Of a stretch of DNA of 64,000 bases, positions 52,985 to 62,007 are shown piece by piece (within the stretch, counting starts at the first letter, position 1; each line of letters begins with the position of its first letter). The notes beneath the pieces were generated by a model that ran no database searches, had not been told where the DNA came from, and saw nothing but the letters and a program-made list of their open reading frames with translations. This DNA is from Bifidobacterium santillanense (GTDB lineage Bacteria > Actinomycetota > Actinomycetes > Actinomycetales > Bifidobacteriaceae). The position numbers were made by a program, and so were the translations under genes. Where the stretch lies: NCBI RefSeq assembly GCF_018555385.1, contig NZ_JAFEJS010000010.1:29586-93585 (forward strand). Direction: 5' to 3'.

Positions 52985-54535
52985 TCAGAACGGAATGTGG
53001 GCGCCGATCGTCCACGTGCCGTCCTGCTCGCTGGTGTTGAGCGTGCCGCCGAGCGCCTCAACGGCCGCGCGATGCATCGCCAGTCCGCCGCCGTGGCGAC
53101 GTCCGTGCACCAACGTCGCCGATTCGTCGGCGAGCGCGTTGACCTCGCTGATGCGGATGCCGTCCGCCGCGATGTCGATGAACAAGGTGTACGCGGGTGC
53201 GACGCCGGTCGCATCATGCCCCTCCGCGGCCGCGGCACCGTCCGCCGCCGGCCGGACAGCCGATGCGTCCGGCCCGTCCGTCATACGACCCTCCGCATCC
53301 GCGCCGGCCACCGCGCCCACGTCACCCATCGCGCAGTGACGCACGATGTTCGCGTAGATCTCCTCGACGAGCCCCATGACGACGCGCCGCACCGGCTTGG
53401 GCACGACGACGTCCGGCGCACCGTTGAATCGGGTGACGCCCCTGAGACCGAGCATCGCCATCGTGCGGTCCTGATCCTCGACGTACTTCTCCAGCTGCGT
53501 ATCGAACGCGAGATCGCCGATCGGTGCGTTCGTCGCGCCGGATGCGCCGGTTCCGGCACCACCGTTCCCGGTTCCGTCGCCATCGGACGACGCGGCCGTC
53601 CCCTCGCCGCCGACTCCGCCCGCTTCGGCCGCGATCTCGCCCTCGAGCCCGGCGAGGTCGCGCCTGCCGTTCAACACGTCGATGACCTCGTGGACGCGGT
53701 CGAGCGCGTGGTGCGAGCGCGCGTAGATCGCGTCCAGCATCGCCGCGTCGTCGTCCATCGCCTTCGCGCGCCAGGCGAGCATCGCGATGGTGGACATGTC
53801 GTTGGCGACGGAATCGTGGATCATGTGGGCGAGCTCCTGCTCGCGCGTGACGCGGCCGAGCATCGTCTCGACGCGTTCGGCCCGCTCGTCGGCCGCCGAC
53901 GCGCGGCGGAACGCGGCGCCGAACACGACGAGGAACCCGAGGACCATCACGTCGACCGCGACCGTCGCGACGCCCACGATCAGCGTGTAGGACGACAGCG
54001 CCGTCTCCGGATGGGCGGGAATCAGGTCCCCGATGCCGCTGGACTCGTTGAATCCGTCGATGAAGCCGCGGACCGCGCTGCCGCCGACGGACGCCGTGTC
54101 GAACAGCGCGAAGCACGCGGCGTCCGCGACCGAGTAGACGACCAGCAGCCCGGCCACCGCCCGGTTGGACAGCACGTAGCCGATCGCGAGGAAGACGACG
54201 ACCTGTGTGGTGCCGCCGGTCGCCCACCACCATCCGTCGGGCAGGAATCCGGCTGCAAGGAACAGCACGGGCGCCTCCACGCACACCGTGCGGGGACGTA
54301 ACGGCAGCAGCGCGATCACACCCATCCAGCACAGGGCCAGCAGCATCTGCACCGGGGACGCGGGCGGTACGAGGATCAGTTCGGCCAGTGTCGCGATGAG
54401 TCCGAGGATCGCGGTCTTCCCGAGGAAGTGCGGTTCACGCCACCAATCGCGCGCCCTGACCAGCATGCCGACGAATCCGCCGAGACCCGTGCCCTCACGG
54501 CTCCCGGCGTCGTGCGCATCACGCCCGCCACTCAT
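52985..54535 (-). CDS. Two-component sensor histidine kinase (HisKA_3-like)
   Basis: The 516-residue membrane kinase has ~6 hydrophobic segments in residues 40-220 with no large outside loop, then a dimerisation/phosphotransfer helix with the acceptor His in LAHMIHDSVANDMSTIAML. The ATPase domain is recognisable (VEEIYANIVRHC; HGRRHGGGLAMHRAAVEALGGTL) but interrupted by two Gly/Ala/Ser-rich inserts: ~30 residues after the His domain, and another before YTLFIDIAADGIRI. It overlaps the stop of the DUF805 gene by 4 bp (ATGA), so the two are co-translated. It probably signals to the convergent NarL-type regulator. Confidence 0.85.
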   Translation of the reverse strand: MSGGRDAHDAGSREGTGLGGFVGMLVRARDWWREPHFLGKTAILGLIATLAELILVPPASPVQMLLALCWMGVIALLPLRPRTVCVEAPVLFLAAGFLPDGWWWATGGTTQVVVFLAIGYVLSNRAVAGLLVVYSVADAACFALFDTASVGGSAVRGFIDGFNESSGIGDLIPAHPETALSSYTLIVGVATVAVDVMVLGFLVVFGAAFRRASAADERAERVETMLGRVTREQELAHMIHDSVANDMSTIAMLAWRAKAMDDDAAMLDAIYARSHHALDRVHEVIDVLNGRRDLAGLEGEIAAEAGGVGGEGTAASSDGDGTGNGGAGTGASGATNAPIGDLAFDTQLEKYVEDQDRTMAMLGLRGVTRFNGAPDVVVPKPVRRVVMGLVEEIYANIVRHCAMGDVGAVAGADAEGRMTDGPDASAVRPAADGAAAAEGHDATGVAPAYTLFIDIAADGIRISEVNALADESATLVHGRRHGGGLAMHRAAVEALGGTLNTSEQDGTWTIGAHIPF

Positions 54536-55212
54536 GCCGACACGCCTCCGGCGACCGCGTTCGCCGCGTTGCCGTCCGTCATCGCGGCACCGGCCGTACG
54601 GCCCGCAAGGGCGTCGACCGGCGGCCTGTCGAACCGCGCGCCCCTCGGGTCGCCGGGCAGCACCATCAGGATCACCGACGCCAACGAGCCCAGCACGTAG
54701 AGGCCGACGGTGGCCAGTATGCCCACGACGACCACCGCCGGATCGTCGTGGCCGGTGTACCCGTTCACCACGCCGGCGACGAAGGTCGGGACCACGGCGC
54801 CGGCCTGCGGCAGTATGGCCAGCAGCAGCCACCATCCGCTGCGGTTCTGGTCGTGCAGTCGACGGACCGACAGCGAGATCGTCGGGATGAAGAACAGCAG
54901 CTGGATGGCGAGACCGACGTTGCCGGCGAGCTCGTCCAGCGGGGAGTCGGCGCCCGCGGTGGCGGCGACGTCGCTGACACCGGCCGCGAAGCCCACCACG
55001 TACACCGCCGCCATCGCGGCGAACGCCAGCAGTCCACCGAACACGACGGTCCACCAGTACTCGCCGCGCGAGGCGCGCCCGTGGAACACGAACATCTTCC
55101 TGAAGAACCGTTCGATCGCGGCGACGAAGCCGATGCCGTACCACGGCGCCCACAGCGGTGGCCTTACGCTCCGTCCGTCCGACGTGGACGCATTGATGCC
55201 GATGTTGTTCAT
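54532..55212 (-). CDS. DUF805 membrane protein
   Basis: The 226-residue protein has four membrane segments. The DUF805 signature is clear: FVFHGRASRGEYWW before TM1 and LSVRRLHDQNRSGWWLLL between TM2 and TM3. The biochemical role is unknown for the family. AAAGGAA precedes ATG 55212. The coupling to the kinase gene suggests that it is a sensory partner or target of that system (inference). Confidence 0.88.
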   Translation of the reverse strand: MNNIGINASTSDGRSVRPPLWAPWYGIGFVAAIERFFRKMFVFHGRASRGEYWWTVVFGGLLAFAAMAAVYVVGFAAGVSDVAATAGADSPLDELAGNVGLAIQLLFFIPTISLSVRRLHDQNRSGWWLLLAILPQAGAVVPTFVAGVVNGYTGHDDPAVVVVGILATVGLYVLGSLASVILMVLPGDPRGARFDRPPVDALAGRTAGAAMTDGNAANAVAGGVSA

Positions 55213-55344
55213 GGCGATTCCTTTCCTCGTGTTGTTGCTTCCACTCAACCGCATCCGTCGCCTCCGGTCCAGCTTCGCGCCCGACCGGTCAACAGGTGTG
55301 TACCGTCCGCCCGCGGGACCGTCCCGTTCCGATACAGTGAGGCT

Positions 55345-55908
55345 ATGGACGAACTCGGGGAAGGCTCGATGACGACCGGACAACCGGTCGGGGGCAATGC
55401 GGACGGCCGTCATGCAGGCCGCCGTGACGACGGATGGCGCACGCTGCCGGACCGTGCGAGATCGGCGTGGCTCGTCGGCGAGGCGATCGGCTGCGGCATC
55501 TGGCTGGGGGTGTGCGGCGCGGTGACGGCCATCTGCATGATGAACGACTGGTGGGGGTTCTGGCCGCGGCTCGTCGTCGCGCTGGCCGCCGCCTACGCGG
55601 TGCTGGATCTCGCGTTCCAGCCGCTGCAGACGAAATACGCATACGCGTTCTACCGGTTCCGCATCGGCGAGCGCGACCTGCGCACGCGCAGGGGCTGGCT
55701 GTTCCGCCGCTCGACCACCGTGCCGTACAACCGCGTGCAGCATGTGGACACAAGGCAGAATCCGGTGCTGCGGTACTTCGGTCTGACCACGGTGGTCGTG
55801 CACACGGCCGCCGACGTGGTGGAGATCGAGGCGTTGGACGCCGCCGAGGCCGAGCGCATGGTGACGCTCATCACCGAGCGCGTCGCGAACGCGAGGGACG
55901 ACCTGTGA
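55345..55908 (+). CDS. bPH2-domain membrane protein (YdbS-like)
   Basis: The 187-residue protein has two membrane helices (about 40-80) followed by a bacterial PH-like domain (YAFYRFRIGERDLRTRRGWL; TTVPYNRVQHVDTRQNPVLRYFGL). Such proteins pair with a larger bPH2 protein, and here that gene starts at the last base of this stop codon (TGATG). ATG 55345 was chosen; ATG 55369 has a better ribosome site (GGGGAAGG). A role in the envelope is probable; the family function is unknown. Confidence 0.82.
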   Translation: MDELGEGSMTTGQPVGGNADGRHAGRRDDGWRTLPDRARSAWLVGEAIGCGIWLGVCGAVTAICMMNDWWGFWPRLVVALAAAYAVLDLAFQPLQTKYAYAFYRFRIGERDLRTRRGWLFRRSTTVPYNRVQHVDTRQNPVLRYFGLTTVVVHTAADVVEIEALDAAEAERMVTLITERVANARDDL

Positions 55909-58088
55909 TGGGCGTGCACTCCCACGGCTCCGACCCTGCCGGATCCGGCCCCGCCCCGACCGAACCCATCCCGTCCGGTCCCATCCCAATCGCCCCTGCT
56001 CCAGCGGATTCGCATCCGTCGAGGTTCCGCCCGAAGGACGTGTGCGCCTTGGCCGACCGCCCATCCGGCGCACACTCCGATGGCTGGCGGATGCTGCATC
56101 CGTTGGGACTGCTGGTCGCCCTGGTCGATTCGTTGCGGTCGATGGTCAGCCTGGCCGTCTCGCTGATCGTCGTGGCGCGCGTCATCGTCCGATCGCACGC
56201 CTGGAGTCTGCCGGCGATCGTCGCGCTCGCCGTGGTGGCGGCGCTGTCGCAGCCGATCGCGCGGTGGGCGTCGACCCGCTACCGGCTTGGGCCCGACGCG
56301 TTGTCATTCCGCTCCGGCGTGCTCTTCCGCAGGGACCGGACCATCTCCTACGGTTCGATACACGCGATCAGCAGCTCGTCGCCGATCTACCTGCAGCCGT
56401 TCGGCGTGGTGCGTCTGACCGTCTCGGCGGCCGGCGCCGGCGACACCGACATCACGCTCGACGCAGTGCCGGCCGCGCTGCAGCTCGAGTTGGAACGGTT
56501 GCGCGCGTCGGCGTGCGCGAGTCCACACGACGCAGGCACCGTGGCCAGATCGCATGGCGCCTCTACCGGGCCGGCCTCCGACGCGGTCGCCACTCCGGGT
56601 GGCAATACGGACGCCGCCGCGGACGCCCCGACCATCTCGTCCGACTCCGCGTTTGGGGCTCCGGGCGAGACCCCGACGACATCGGCGATTCCGCCGTCGC
56701 GCGTGCCGTCCTCGGCCATCCCGTCACCGGACGCATCGTCACCGGCCATCCCGCATCCGGTCCGCGGCGATGCCCCGGTGTTCCGCGCCTCGACGCGCGA
56801 CATCCTCCTGTTCGCGGTCACCGACCTCGGATTCCTCGCGGCCGCGTTCGTCGTGTACGGGTTCGTGCAGAACGTGCAGGACATGCTGCCGCGCGACTGG
56901 ACGAGGACCGCCGAACGCACGCTCGGCGACTACGCGGCGAGCGGCGTGACCGCGGTCGTGATGCTGGCGCTGGCGTGCGTGATCGTCCTGATGGTCGTCA
57001 GCATCGTCACCTCGCTGCTGCGGTTCCACGGCTTCGAGGTGTGGCGCCGCGGCGACGACCTGGTGGTGGTCCGGGGCCTCATCACGCGTCGCACGACGAC
57101 GATTCCGGTCTCCCGCATCCAGACGATCGTCATCCGGCAGTCACTGCCGCGACGCCCGTTCCGGCTGTGTTCGGTGGGATTGGGCCTGAGCTCGTCGGCG
57201 ACCGGCGGCGACGGCGAGGAGAGCGCCGTCTCCGCCGCGAGCGTCCTTCCGGTGATCGGCACCCGACGCGTCCACGACGTCCTGCACGCGATGCTGCCCG
57301 AATGGGACGTGCGCGAACCGGCCGATGCGACGGCGTGGCGGACGGGCACACGGGTCGTCGACACGTCCACGACGACGCATGCCGCCATGTCCGGCACGGC
57401 GCCCAACACGACGCCCGACACGTCCGCGGGCACGGTCGGAGATGGCCCCGACGACACCGCGGGCGGCATCGAGGCTCCGCGCCTCCGCCGGACCGGCCGC
57501 GATTTGACGCGCTACTACCTGATGATGCCAGTCGTCGTGACCTTCGCCGCGACCGTCGCGGTCGGCGGCGTTACGGCCCTGACGACCGGCTGGCGGTTCT
57601 GGTGGGTGACGTTCGTCCCGCTGGCCGTCGGCGCGTGGTGGACGGTCTGCCGTTGGCTGAAGTCGCGCACCGAGGGCTATGCGATCGTTCCCGACGGGAA
57701 CGGGATTCACGACGCGATTCCCGACATGTCGCACGGTGACGCTCCCGAAACACCCGCCGACATGGACGCCGATGTTCCCGTCGCGGTGGATGTCGCCGGC
57801 GTCGTTGCGGCGGATGTTCGCGCACCGGACTCCGAGGCGACCGCGTCGCCCCGTCCGCTGCCCCATCGCATCATCGTGACGGGCGCGATCCGGCTGACCA
57901 CGTTCACGATGGAGACCCGTCGCTCGCGCGTGCAGTCGATCACCCGCGCGACGACGCCATGGCGCGAGCCGCGGGGCGTCGAACGGGTGCGGATGGCGTT
58001 GTTCGTGATGAACGGCGTCGACGAGCTGCGGTTCATGTTCCTGCACCGCGCCGATGCGGACGCGTTGGAACGCTGGCTCGAATCCTAG
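55908..58088 (+). CDS. Multi-bPH2-domain membrane protein (YdbT-like)
   Basis: The 726-residue protein has three bPH2-type modules, each following a pair of membrane helices: about residues 65-200 (YRLGPDALSFRSGVLFRRDRTISY), 310-440 (VWRRGDDLVVVRGLITRRTTTIPV SRIQT) and 540-720 (HRIIVTGAIRLTTFTMETRRSRVQ). Ala/Pro/Ser/Thr-rich linkers of 50-100 residues separate them, much longer than usual. The N terminus is Pro-rich. It overlaps the YdbS-like gene by one base. The pair probably forms a membrane complex; the activity is unknown. Confidence 0.8.
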   Translation: MGVHSHGSDPAGSGPAPTEPIPSGPIPIAPAPADSHPSRFRPKDVCALADRPSGAHSDGWRMLHPLGLLVALVDSLRSMVSLAVSLIVVARVIVRSHAWSLPAIVALAVVAALSQPIARWASTRYRLGPDALSFRSGVLFRRDRTISYGSIHAISSSSPIYLQPFGVVRLTVSAAGAGDTDITLDAVPAALQLELERLRASACASPHDAGTVARSHGASTGPASDAVATPGGNTDAAADAPTISSDSAFGAPGETPTTSAIPPSRVPSSAIPSPDASSPAIPHPVRGDAPVFRASTRDILLFAVTDLGFLAAAFVVYGFVQNVQDMLPRDWTRTAERTLGDYAASGVTAVVMLALACVIVLMVVSIVTSLLRFHGFEVWRRGDDLVVVRGLITRRTTTIPVSRIQTIVIRQSLPRRPFRLCSVGLGLSSSATGGDGEESAVSAASVLPVIGTRRVHDVLHAMLPEWDVREPADATAWRTGTRVVDTSTTTHAAMSGTAPNTTPDTSAGTVGDGPDDTAGGIEAPRLRRTGRDLTRYYLMMPVVVTFAATVAVGGVTALTTGWRFWWVTFVPLAVGAWWTVCRWLKSRTEGYAIVPDGNGIHDAIPDMSHGDAPETPADMDADVPVAVDVAGVVAADVRAPDSEATASPRPLPHRIIVTGAIRLTTFTMETRRSRVQSITRATTPWREPRGVERVRMALFVMNGVDELRFMFLHRADADALERWLES

Positions 58089-58138
58089 ACACCGCGACAC
58101 CATCGTCCCGGGGTTCGACATCCCGTTCCGATTCCAGC

Positions 58139-58311
58139 GTCACCTTTTCTCGGGATCGGCCCGATGCTCGAGAAAAAGGCCCGCTGACGAACTCCCCGCG
58201 GTACAAATTCTCGAGATGGGCCCATTGCCCGAGAATAGGTACCTCTGAGACGCGATGAGCGTCACCTTTTCTCGGGGAATGGGATCATCCCGAGAAAAGG
58301 TGACGCTCATC
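58139..58311. repeat. Family D hairpin array (word CTTTTCTCGGG)
   Basis: Three hairpins carry the word at 58141-58179, 58208-58235 and 58254-58311. The third has perfect 23 bp arms (58254-58276 and 58289-58311). Each has its own small palindrome at the tip (ATCGGCCCGAT; ATGGGCCCAT; GGGATCATCCC). It fills the convergent gap between the bPH2 gene and leuD. Confidence 0.85.
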
Positions 58312-58347
58312 AGACGAATCAGACGGATCGACGCCGGCCGAAACGGC

Positions 58348-58388
58348 GATCGAGGCTAGATGATGCCTCGATCGGCCAACGGGCCCGG
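58348..58388. repeat. 41 bp duplicate of the leuD 3' end
   Basis: This 41 bp is identical to 58491-58531, which contains the leuD stop and last codons. Both copies hold the dyad CGATCGAGGC...GCCTCGATCG. The 102 bp between them shows no gene. Confidence 0.85.
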
Positions 58389-58499
58389 ACCCGCAATTAC
58401 GGACTCGCCTACGGCGAGACCCAATCCGGCCTCACCGCTGTCGCGGTTCGGCGCGACCCCTGCCGGAAGTCCACCGGACTCCCGGCCGCCCGATCGAGG

Positions 58500-59189
58500 C
58501 TAGATGATGCCTCGATCGGCCAACGGGCCCGCCCATTCCTCGTCCTTCGGCTCGCGGGCGGAGGCGATGGGTTCCTCGGGCAGGTGCTTGGCGGGGATGG
58601 TCTTGGGCTTGAACGGGAACTTCTCGGCGCGCATCTTCTCGTAGGCGGCGATGTCGTCCTCGTGCTGGAGCGTCAGGTCGATGTCGTCGTAGCCGTTCAT
58701 CAGGCGCCAGCGGGTGTAGTCGTTCACCTCGAACGGGAGGGTCACGTCGCCGCAGGTAACGGTGCGGTCCTCGAGCGAGACGGTCATCGGGCGGCCCGGC
58801 TCCTCCTCGAGGAGCTTCCACAGCAGCTCGACGCTCTCCTGCGGCATGATCGCGGCCAGCACACCGTTCTTGGCGGTGTTGCCGTAGAAGATGTCGGCGA
58901 AGCTCGGCGCGATGACCACGCGGAAGCCGTAGTCGTGCAGCGCCCACACGGCGTGCTCGCGGGAGGAGCCGATGCCGAACTCGGGGCCGGCGACGAGGAT
59001 CTGGCCCTTGGCGTACTCCGGCTTGTTGAGCACGAAGTCGGGGTCGCGGCGCCATGCGTAGAACAGGGCGTCATCGAAGCCCGTCTTGGTAACGCGTTTG
59101 AGGAACACGGCCGGGATGATCTGGTCGGTGTCGACGTTGGAGCGGCGCAGCGGCACGCCCACGCCGGTCAGGGTGGTGAGTTTTTCCAT
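58500..59189 (-). CDS. leuD: 3-isopropylmalate dehydratase small subunit
   Basis: The 229-residue subunit makes isopropylmalate isomerase with LeuC (leucine synthesis). The swivel-domain motifs are present: [52 protein letters not shown]. The C terminus ([18 protein letters not shown]) is of normal length. It lies 13 nt after leuC in one operon. A dyad spans its stop codon and is duplicated downstream. Confidence 0.95.
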   Translation of the reverse strand: MEKLTTLTGVGVPLRRSNVDTDQIIPAVFLKRVTKTGFDDALFYAWRRDPDFVLNKPEYAKGQILVAGPEFGIGSSREHAVWALHDYGFRVVIAPSFADIFYGNTAKNGVLAAIMPQESVELLWKLLEEEPGRPMTVSLEDRTVTCGDVTLPFEVNDYTRWRLMNGYDDIDLTLQHEDDIAAYEKMRAEKFPFKPKTIPAKHLPEEPIASAREPKDEEWAGPLADRGII

Positions 59190-59202
59190 AACGTACTGTC
59201 CT

Positions 59203-60606
59203 TTACAGATCGGCGGGGGACGAGATCGTACCGCGGATGGCGGTGGCGGCGGCGACGGCCGGCGACGCCAGATGCGTGCGCGAGCCCTTGCCCTGGCGGC
59301 CCTCGAAATTACGGTTCGACGTCGAGATCGAACGCTCGTTCGGCACGAGCTTGTCCGGGTTCATGCCCAGGCACATCGAGCAGCCGGCGTTGCGCCATTC
59401 GGCGCCGAAGTCCTCGAACACCTTGTCGAGTCCCTCGCGCTCGGCCTCGAGGCGCACGCGCGAGGAGGCGGGCACGACGAGCACGCGGTGGATGTTCTTC
59501 GCCTTGTGATGGCCCTTCATGATCGCGGCGGCCTGACGCAGGTCGTCGATGCGGCCGTTGGTGCACGAGCCGATGAACACGGTGTCCACGGCGATGTCCT
59601 TGATCGGCATGCCGGGCTTCAGGCCCATGTAGTCGATCGCGCGTTCGGCGGCGGCGCGCTTGGTCGCGTCGGCGATCGTCTCCGGGTCCGGCACGTTCGC
59701 GGTGATCGGCAGGCCCTGACCGGGGTTGGTACCCCAGGTCACGTACGGTCCGAGCTTGGTCGCGTCGATGTCCACGACCTTGTCGAACACGGCGTCGTCG
59801 TCGGTCCTGAGCGTCTTCCAGTACGCGACGGCCTTGTCCCACATCTCGCCTTCGGGCGCGTGCGGACGGCCCTTCAAGTACTCGAACGTCGTCTCGTCCG
59901 GCGCGATCATGCCGGCGCGGGCGCCCGCCTCGATGGACATGTTGCACACGGTCATGCGCTCGTCCATCGTCAGGTCGCGGATCGCCTCGCCGCGGTACTC
60001 GATGACGTACCCCTGGCCGCCGCCGGTGCCGATCTTCGCGATGATCGCGAGGATGATGTCCTTGGCAGTGGCGTCGGCCGGCAGCTTGCCGTTGACGTTG
60101 ATCGCCATGGTCTTGAACGGCTTCAGGGACAGGGTCTGCGTGGCCATCACGTGCTCGACCTCGGAGGTGCCGATGCCGAACGCGAGCGCGCCGAACGCGC
60201 CGTGCGTGGAGGTGTGCGAGTCGCCGCACACGATGGTCATGCCCGGCTGCGTGAGACCCAGGATCGGGGCGAACGCGTGGACGATGCCCTGATCGGCGTC
60301 GCCGAGCGGGTGCAGACGCACGCCGAACTCCTTGCAGTTCTTCTCGAGCGTCGACAGCTGCAGGGCGCTCGTCTTGTCCGGGTTCGGGCGGTCGATGTCG
60401 ACCGTCGGCGTGTTGTGATCCTCCGTGGCGATGAGCTGATCGACGTGGCGCGGCTTGCGTCCGGCCAGTCGAAGTCCCTCGAACGCCTGCGGGCTGGTGA
60501 CCTCGTGCATGAGCATCAGGTCGATGTACAGCAGGTCGGGCGCTCCATCGCTGCCCTTCCGTACCAGATGATCGGCCCAGACCTTCTCGGCCAGTGTCGT
60601 TCCCAT
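59203..60606 (-). CDS. leuC: 3-isopropylmalate dehydratase large subunit
   Basis: The 467-residue aconitase-family subunit binds a [4Fe-4S] cluster. Cluster cysteines are visible in [14 protein letters not shown] and in [11 protein letters not shown]. Active-site motifs EDHNTPT and [19 protein letters not shown] are intact. An AGGAGG site lies 6 nt before the ATG. It is divergent from an IclR-type gene that, in other actinobacteria, represses leuCD. Confidence 0.96.
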   Translation of the reverse strand: MGTTLAEKVWADHLVRKGSDGAPDLLYIDLMLMHEVTSPQAFEGLRLAGRKPRHVDQLIATEDHNTPTVDIDRPNPDKTSALQLSTLEKNCKEFGVRLHPLGDADQGIVHAFAPILGLTQPGMTIVCGDSHTSTHGAFGALAFGIGTSEVEHVMATQTLSLKPFKTMAINVNGKLPADATAKDIILAIIAKIGTGGGQGYVIEYRGEAIRDLTMDERMTVCNMSIEAGARAGMIAPDETTFEYLKGRPHAPEGEMWDKAVAYWKTLRTDDDAVFDKVVDIDATKLGPYVTWGTNPGQGLPITANVPDPETIADATKRAAAERAIDYMGLKPGMPIKDIAVDTVFIGSCTNGRIDDLRQAAAIMKGHHKAKNIHRVLVVPASSRVRLEAEREGLDKVFEDFGAEWRNAGCSMCLGMNPDKLVPNERSISTSNRNFEGRQGKGSRTHLASPAVAAATAIRGTISSPADL

Positions 60607-60722
60607 GGGGATTCCTCCTAATTTTCTTAGCGCCAGGTATTGCTTTTGCGCCTTGTTCGTGGTAATAGACTATGCGGTCGAACTGCACCCAACCATATCC
60701 CGGCCGGATTATGAGATACCCC

Positions 60723-60738
60723 TCAAACCGGTCCGATA
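60723..60738. promoter_or_regulatory. LacI-operator-like sequence upstream of leuC
   Basis: TCAAACCGGTCCGATA matches 15 of 16 bases of amylosucrase operator 1 (3964-3979). It lies ~120 bp upstream of leuC in a gap without genes (60607-60908). It could be coincidence. Confidence 0.3.
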
Positions 60739-60854
60739 TGCGATTTTTGACTTGACTCCGCGAGCATTGTTTCGTGCGATCCGCACACGACTCCCGTGCG
60801 TTTCACCCGCGCGAACGCTCCCCAGCAGGCGATTCCAGCAAAGGTTCGCCCCGT

Positions 60855-60900
60855 GAGACATCTCGTCGATTTGGTGTTTCACTATGTGAGATGGTATAAA
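60855..60900 (+). promoter_or_regulatory. ndgR promoter with two dyads; apparently leaderless
   Basis: -35 TTGGTG (60871-60876) and -10 TATAAA (60895-60900) have an 18 bp spacer. The ATG at 60909 is only 8 nt beyond the -10, so transcription would begin at or next to the start codon. Dyads GAGA-CA-TCTC (60855-60864) and TTTCACTATGTGAGA (60877-60891) are candidate operators for the IclR protein. Confidence 0.65.
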
Positions 60901-60908
60901 CATCAATT

Positions 60909-61733
60909 ATGACTTCAACAAGCACAGACCCCACCGTGGCCGAGACGCCAGTCGCGGAACAGATCCCCGCCGAGGACCAGAACTCGGAAACCCCCGAGCA
61001 GAACGACGGCGAAGTGCACTCCGGCGTCGGCGTGCTTGACAAGACCGTGAAGATCCTCGACGCCCTAGAGACCGGCCCCTCCACGCTCGGACAGCTCGTG
61101 GCCGCCACCGGTCTGGCCAGGCCGACCGCCCACCGCCTCGCGATCGCGCTGGAGCGCCATCGCTTCGTCCTTCGCGACCAGCACGGCCGTTTCGTGCTCG
61201 GCTCCCGATTCGCCGAGCTGGCCGCCGCCGCCGGCGAGGACCGACTGCTCACCGCCGCCGGCCCGATCCTGCAGACCCTGCTCGACCGCACCGGCGAATC
61301 CGCGCAGATCTATCGCCGTCAGGGCGATCAGCGCGTGTGCATCGCCGCCGTCGAGCGCGCCTCCGGTCTGCGCGATTCGATCCCCGTCGGCGCGATGCTG
61401 TCGATGGAGGCCGGCTCCGCCGCGCAGATCCTGCTTGCCTGGGAGGATTCCGAGCGCATGCACCAGGGACTGCGTCACGCCAAGTTCAACGCGACCAAGC
61501 TGGCCGCCGTGCGCAAGCGCGGCTGGTCCGAGTCGGTCAACGAGCGCGAGGAGGGCGTGTGCTCGATCTCCGCGCCGATCCGCAACGCGTCCGGCCAGGT
61601 CATCGCCGCGATCTCCATCTCCGGCCCGTCCGGCCGTATGGGCAACGCGCCCGGACGCCGCTACGCGCCGCTGGTCATGGCCGCCGGCAAGTACCTGACC
61701 GAGGCGCTGATCAAGGCCTCCTCCGGCCGCTGA
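60909..61733 (+). CDS. ndgR: IclR-family regulator (NdgR/LtbR type)
   Basis: The 274-residue regulator has an acidic, disordered N terminus (~35 residues), an IclR winged helix (DKTVKILDALETGPSTLGQL, ATGLARPTAHRLAIALERH), and a C-terminal effector domain (ARKRGWSES-like RKRGWSESVNEREEGV; SISAPIRNASGQVIAAISISGP). It is divergent from leuCD, the conserved arrangement of the actinobacterial leucine regulator, so control of leuCD is a strong inference. No ribosome site is visible; a leaderless mRNA is likely. Confidence 0.9.
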   Translation: MTSTSTDPTVAETPVAEQIPAEDQNSETPEQNDGEVHSGVGVLDKTVKILDALETGPSTLGQLVAATGLARPTAHRLAIALERHRFVLRDQHGRFVLGSRFAELAAAAGEDRLLTAAGPILQTLLDRTGESAQIYRRQGDQRVCIAAVERASGLRDSIPVGAMLSMEAGSAAQILLAWEDSERMHQGLRHAKFNATKLAAVRKRGWSESVNEREEGVCSISAPIRNASGQVIAAISISGPSGRMGNAPGRRYAPLVMAAGKYLTEALIKASSGR

Positions 61734-61780
61734 TCTTCCATACATCCACCCGGCCGGCTCCAGCGCCGCACCGGCATCAC

Positions 61781-61815
61781 GAAGGGCGTCTTCCCCACGC
61801 GGGAAGACGCCCTTC
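61781..61815 (+). terminator. Terminator after ndgR
   Basis: It has perfect 15 bp arms (61781-61795 and 61801-61815) with a 5 nt loop, 47 nt after the stop. Its right end merges with a direct repeat (GCGCCCTTCC--GTTCACGGGG) that recurs at about 61869-61890. Confidence 0.7.
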
Positions 61816-62007
61816 CGTGTTCACGGGGCGCACGCCGCTCCGAGCACCTGGCGTTTCATGTCGCCGAAGCGCCCTTCCTCGTTCACGGGGTGCGCATCCT
61901 CCCCGCATCAGGGATCAGGGCATCACGGCGTCGCGGGCATCGGCCGGCAGCGGGCAGTCGCCACGCCCTCACGCCACGCCACGTCTCCGGCATGGCGCCA
62001 TCGCGCC

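Noticed and set aside
60607..60908. Leucine attenuator or T-box leader before leuC
   Set aside because: I found no run of leucine codons in a leader ORF, no T-box sequence and no terminator/antiterminator pair.
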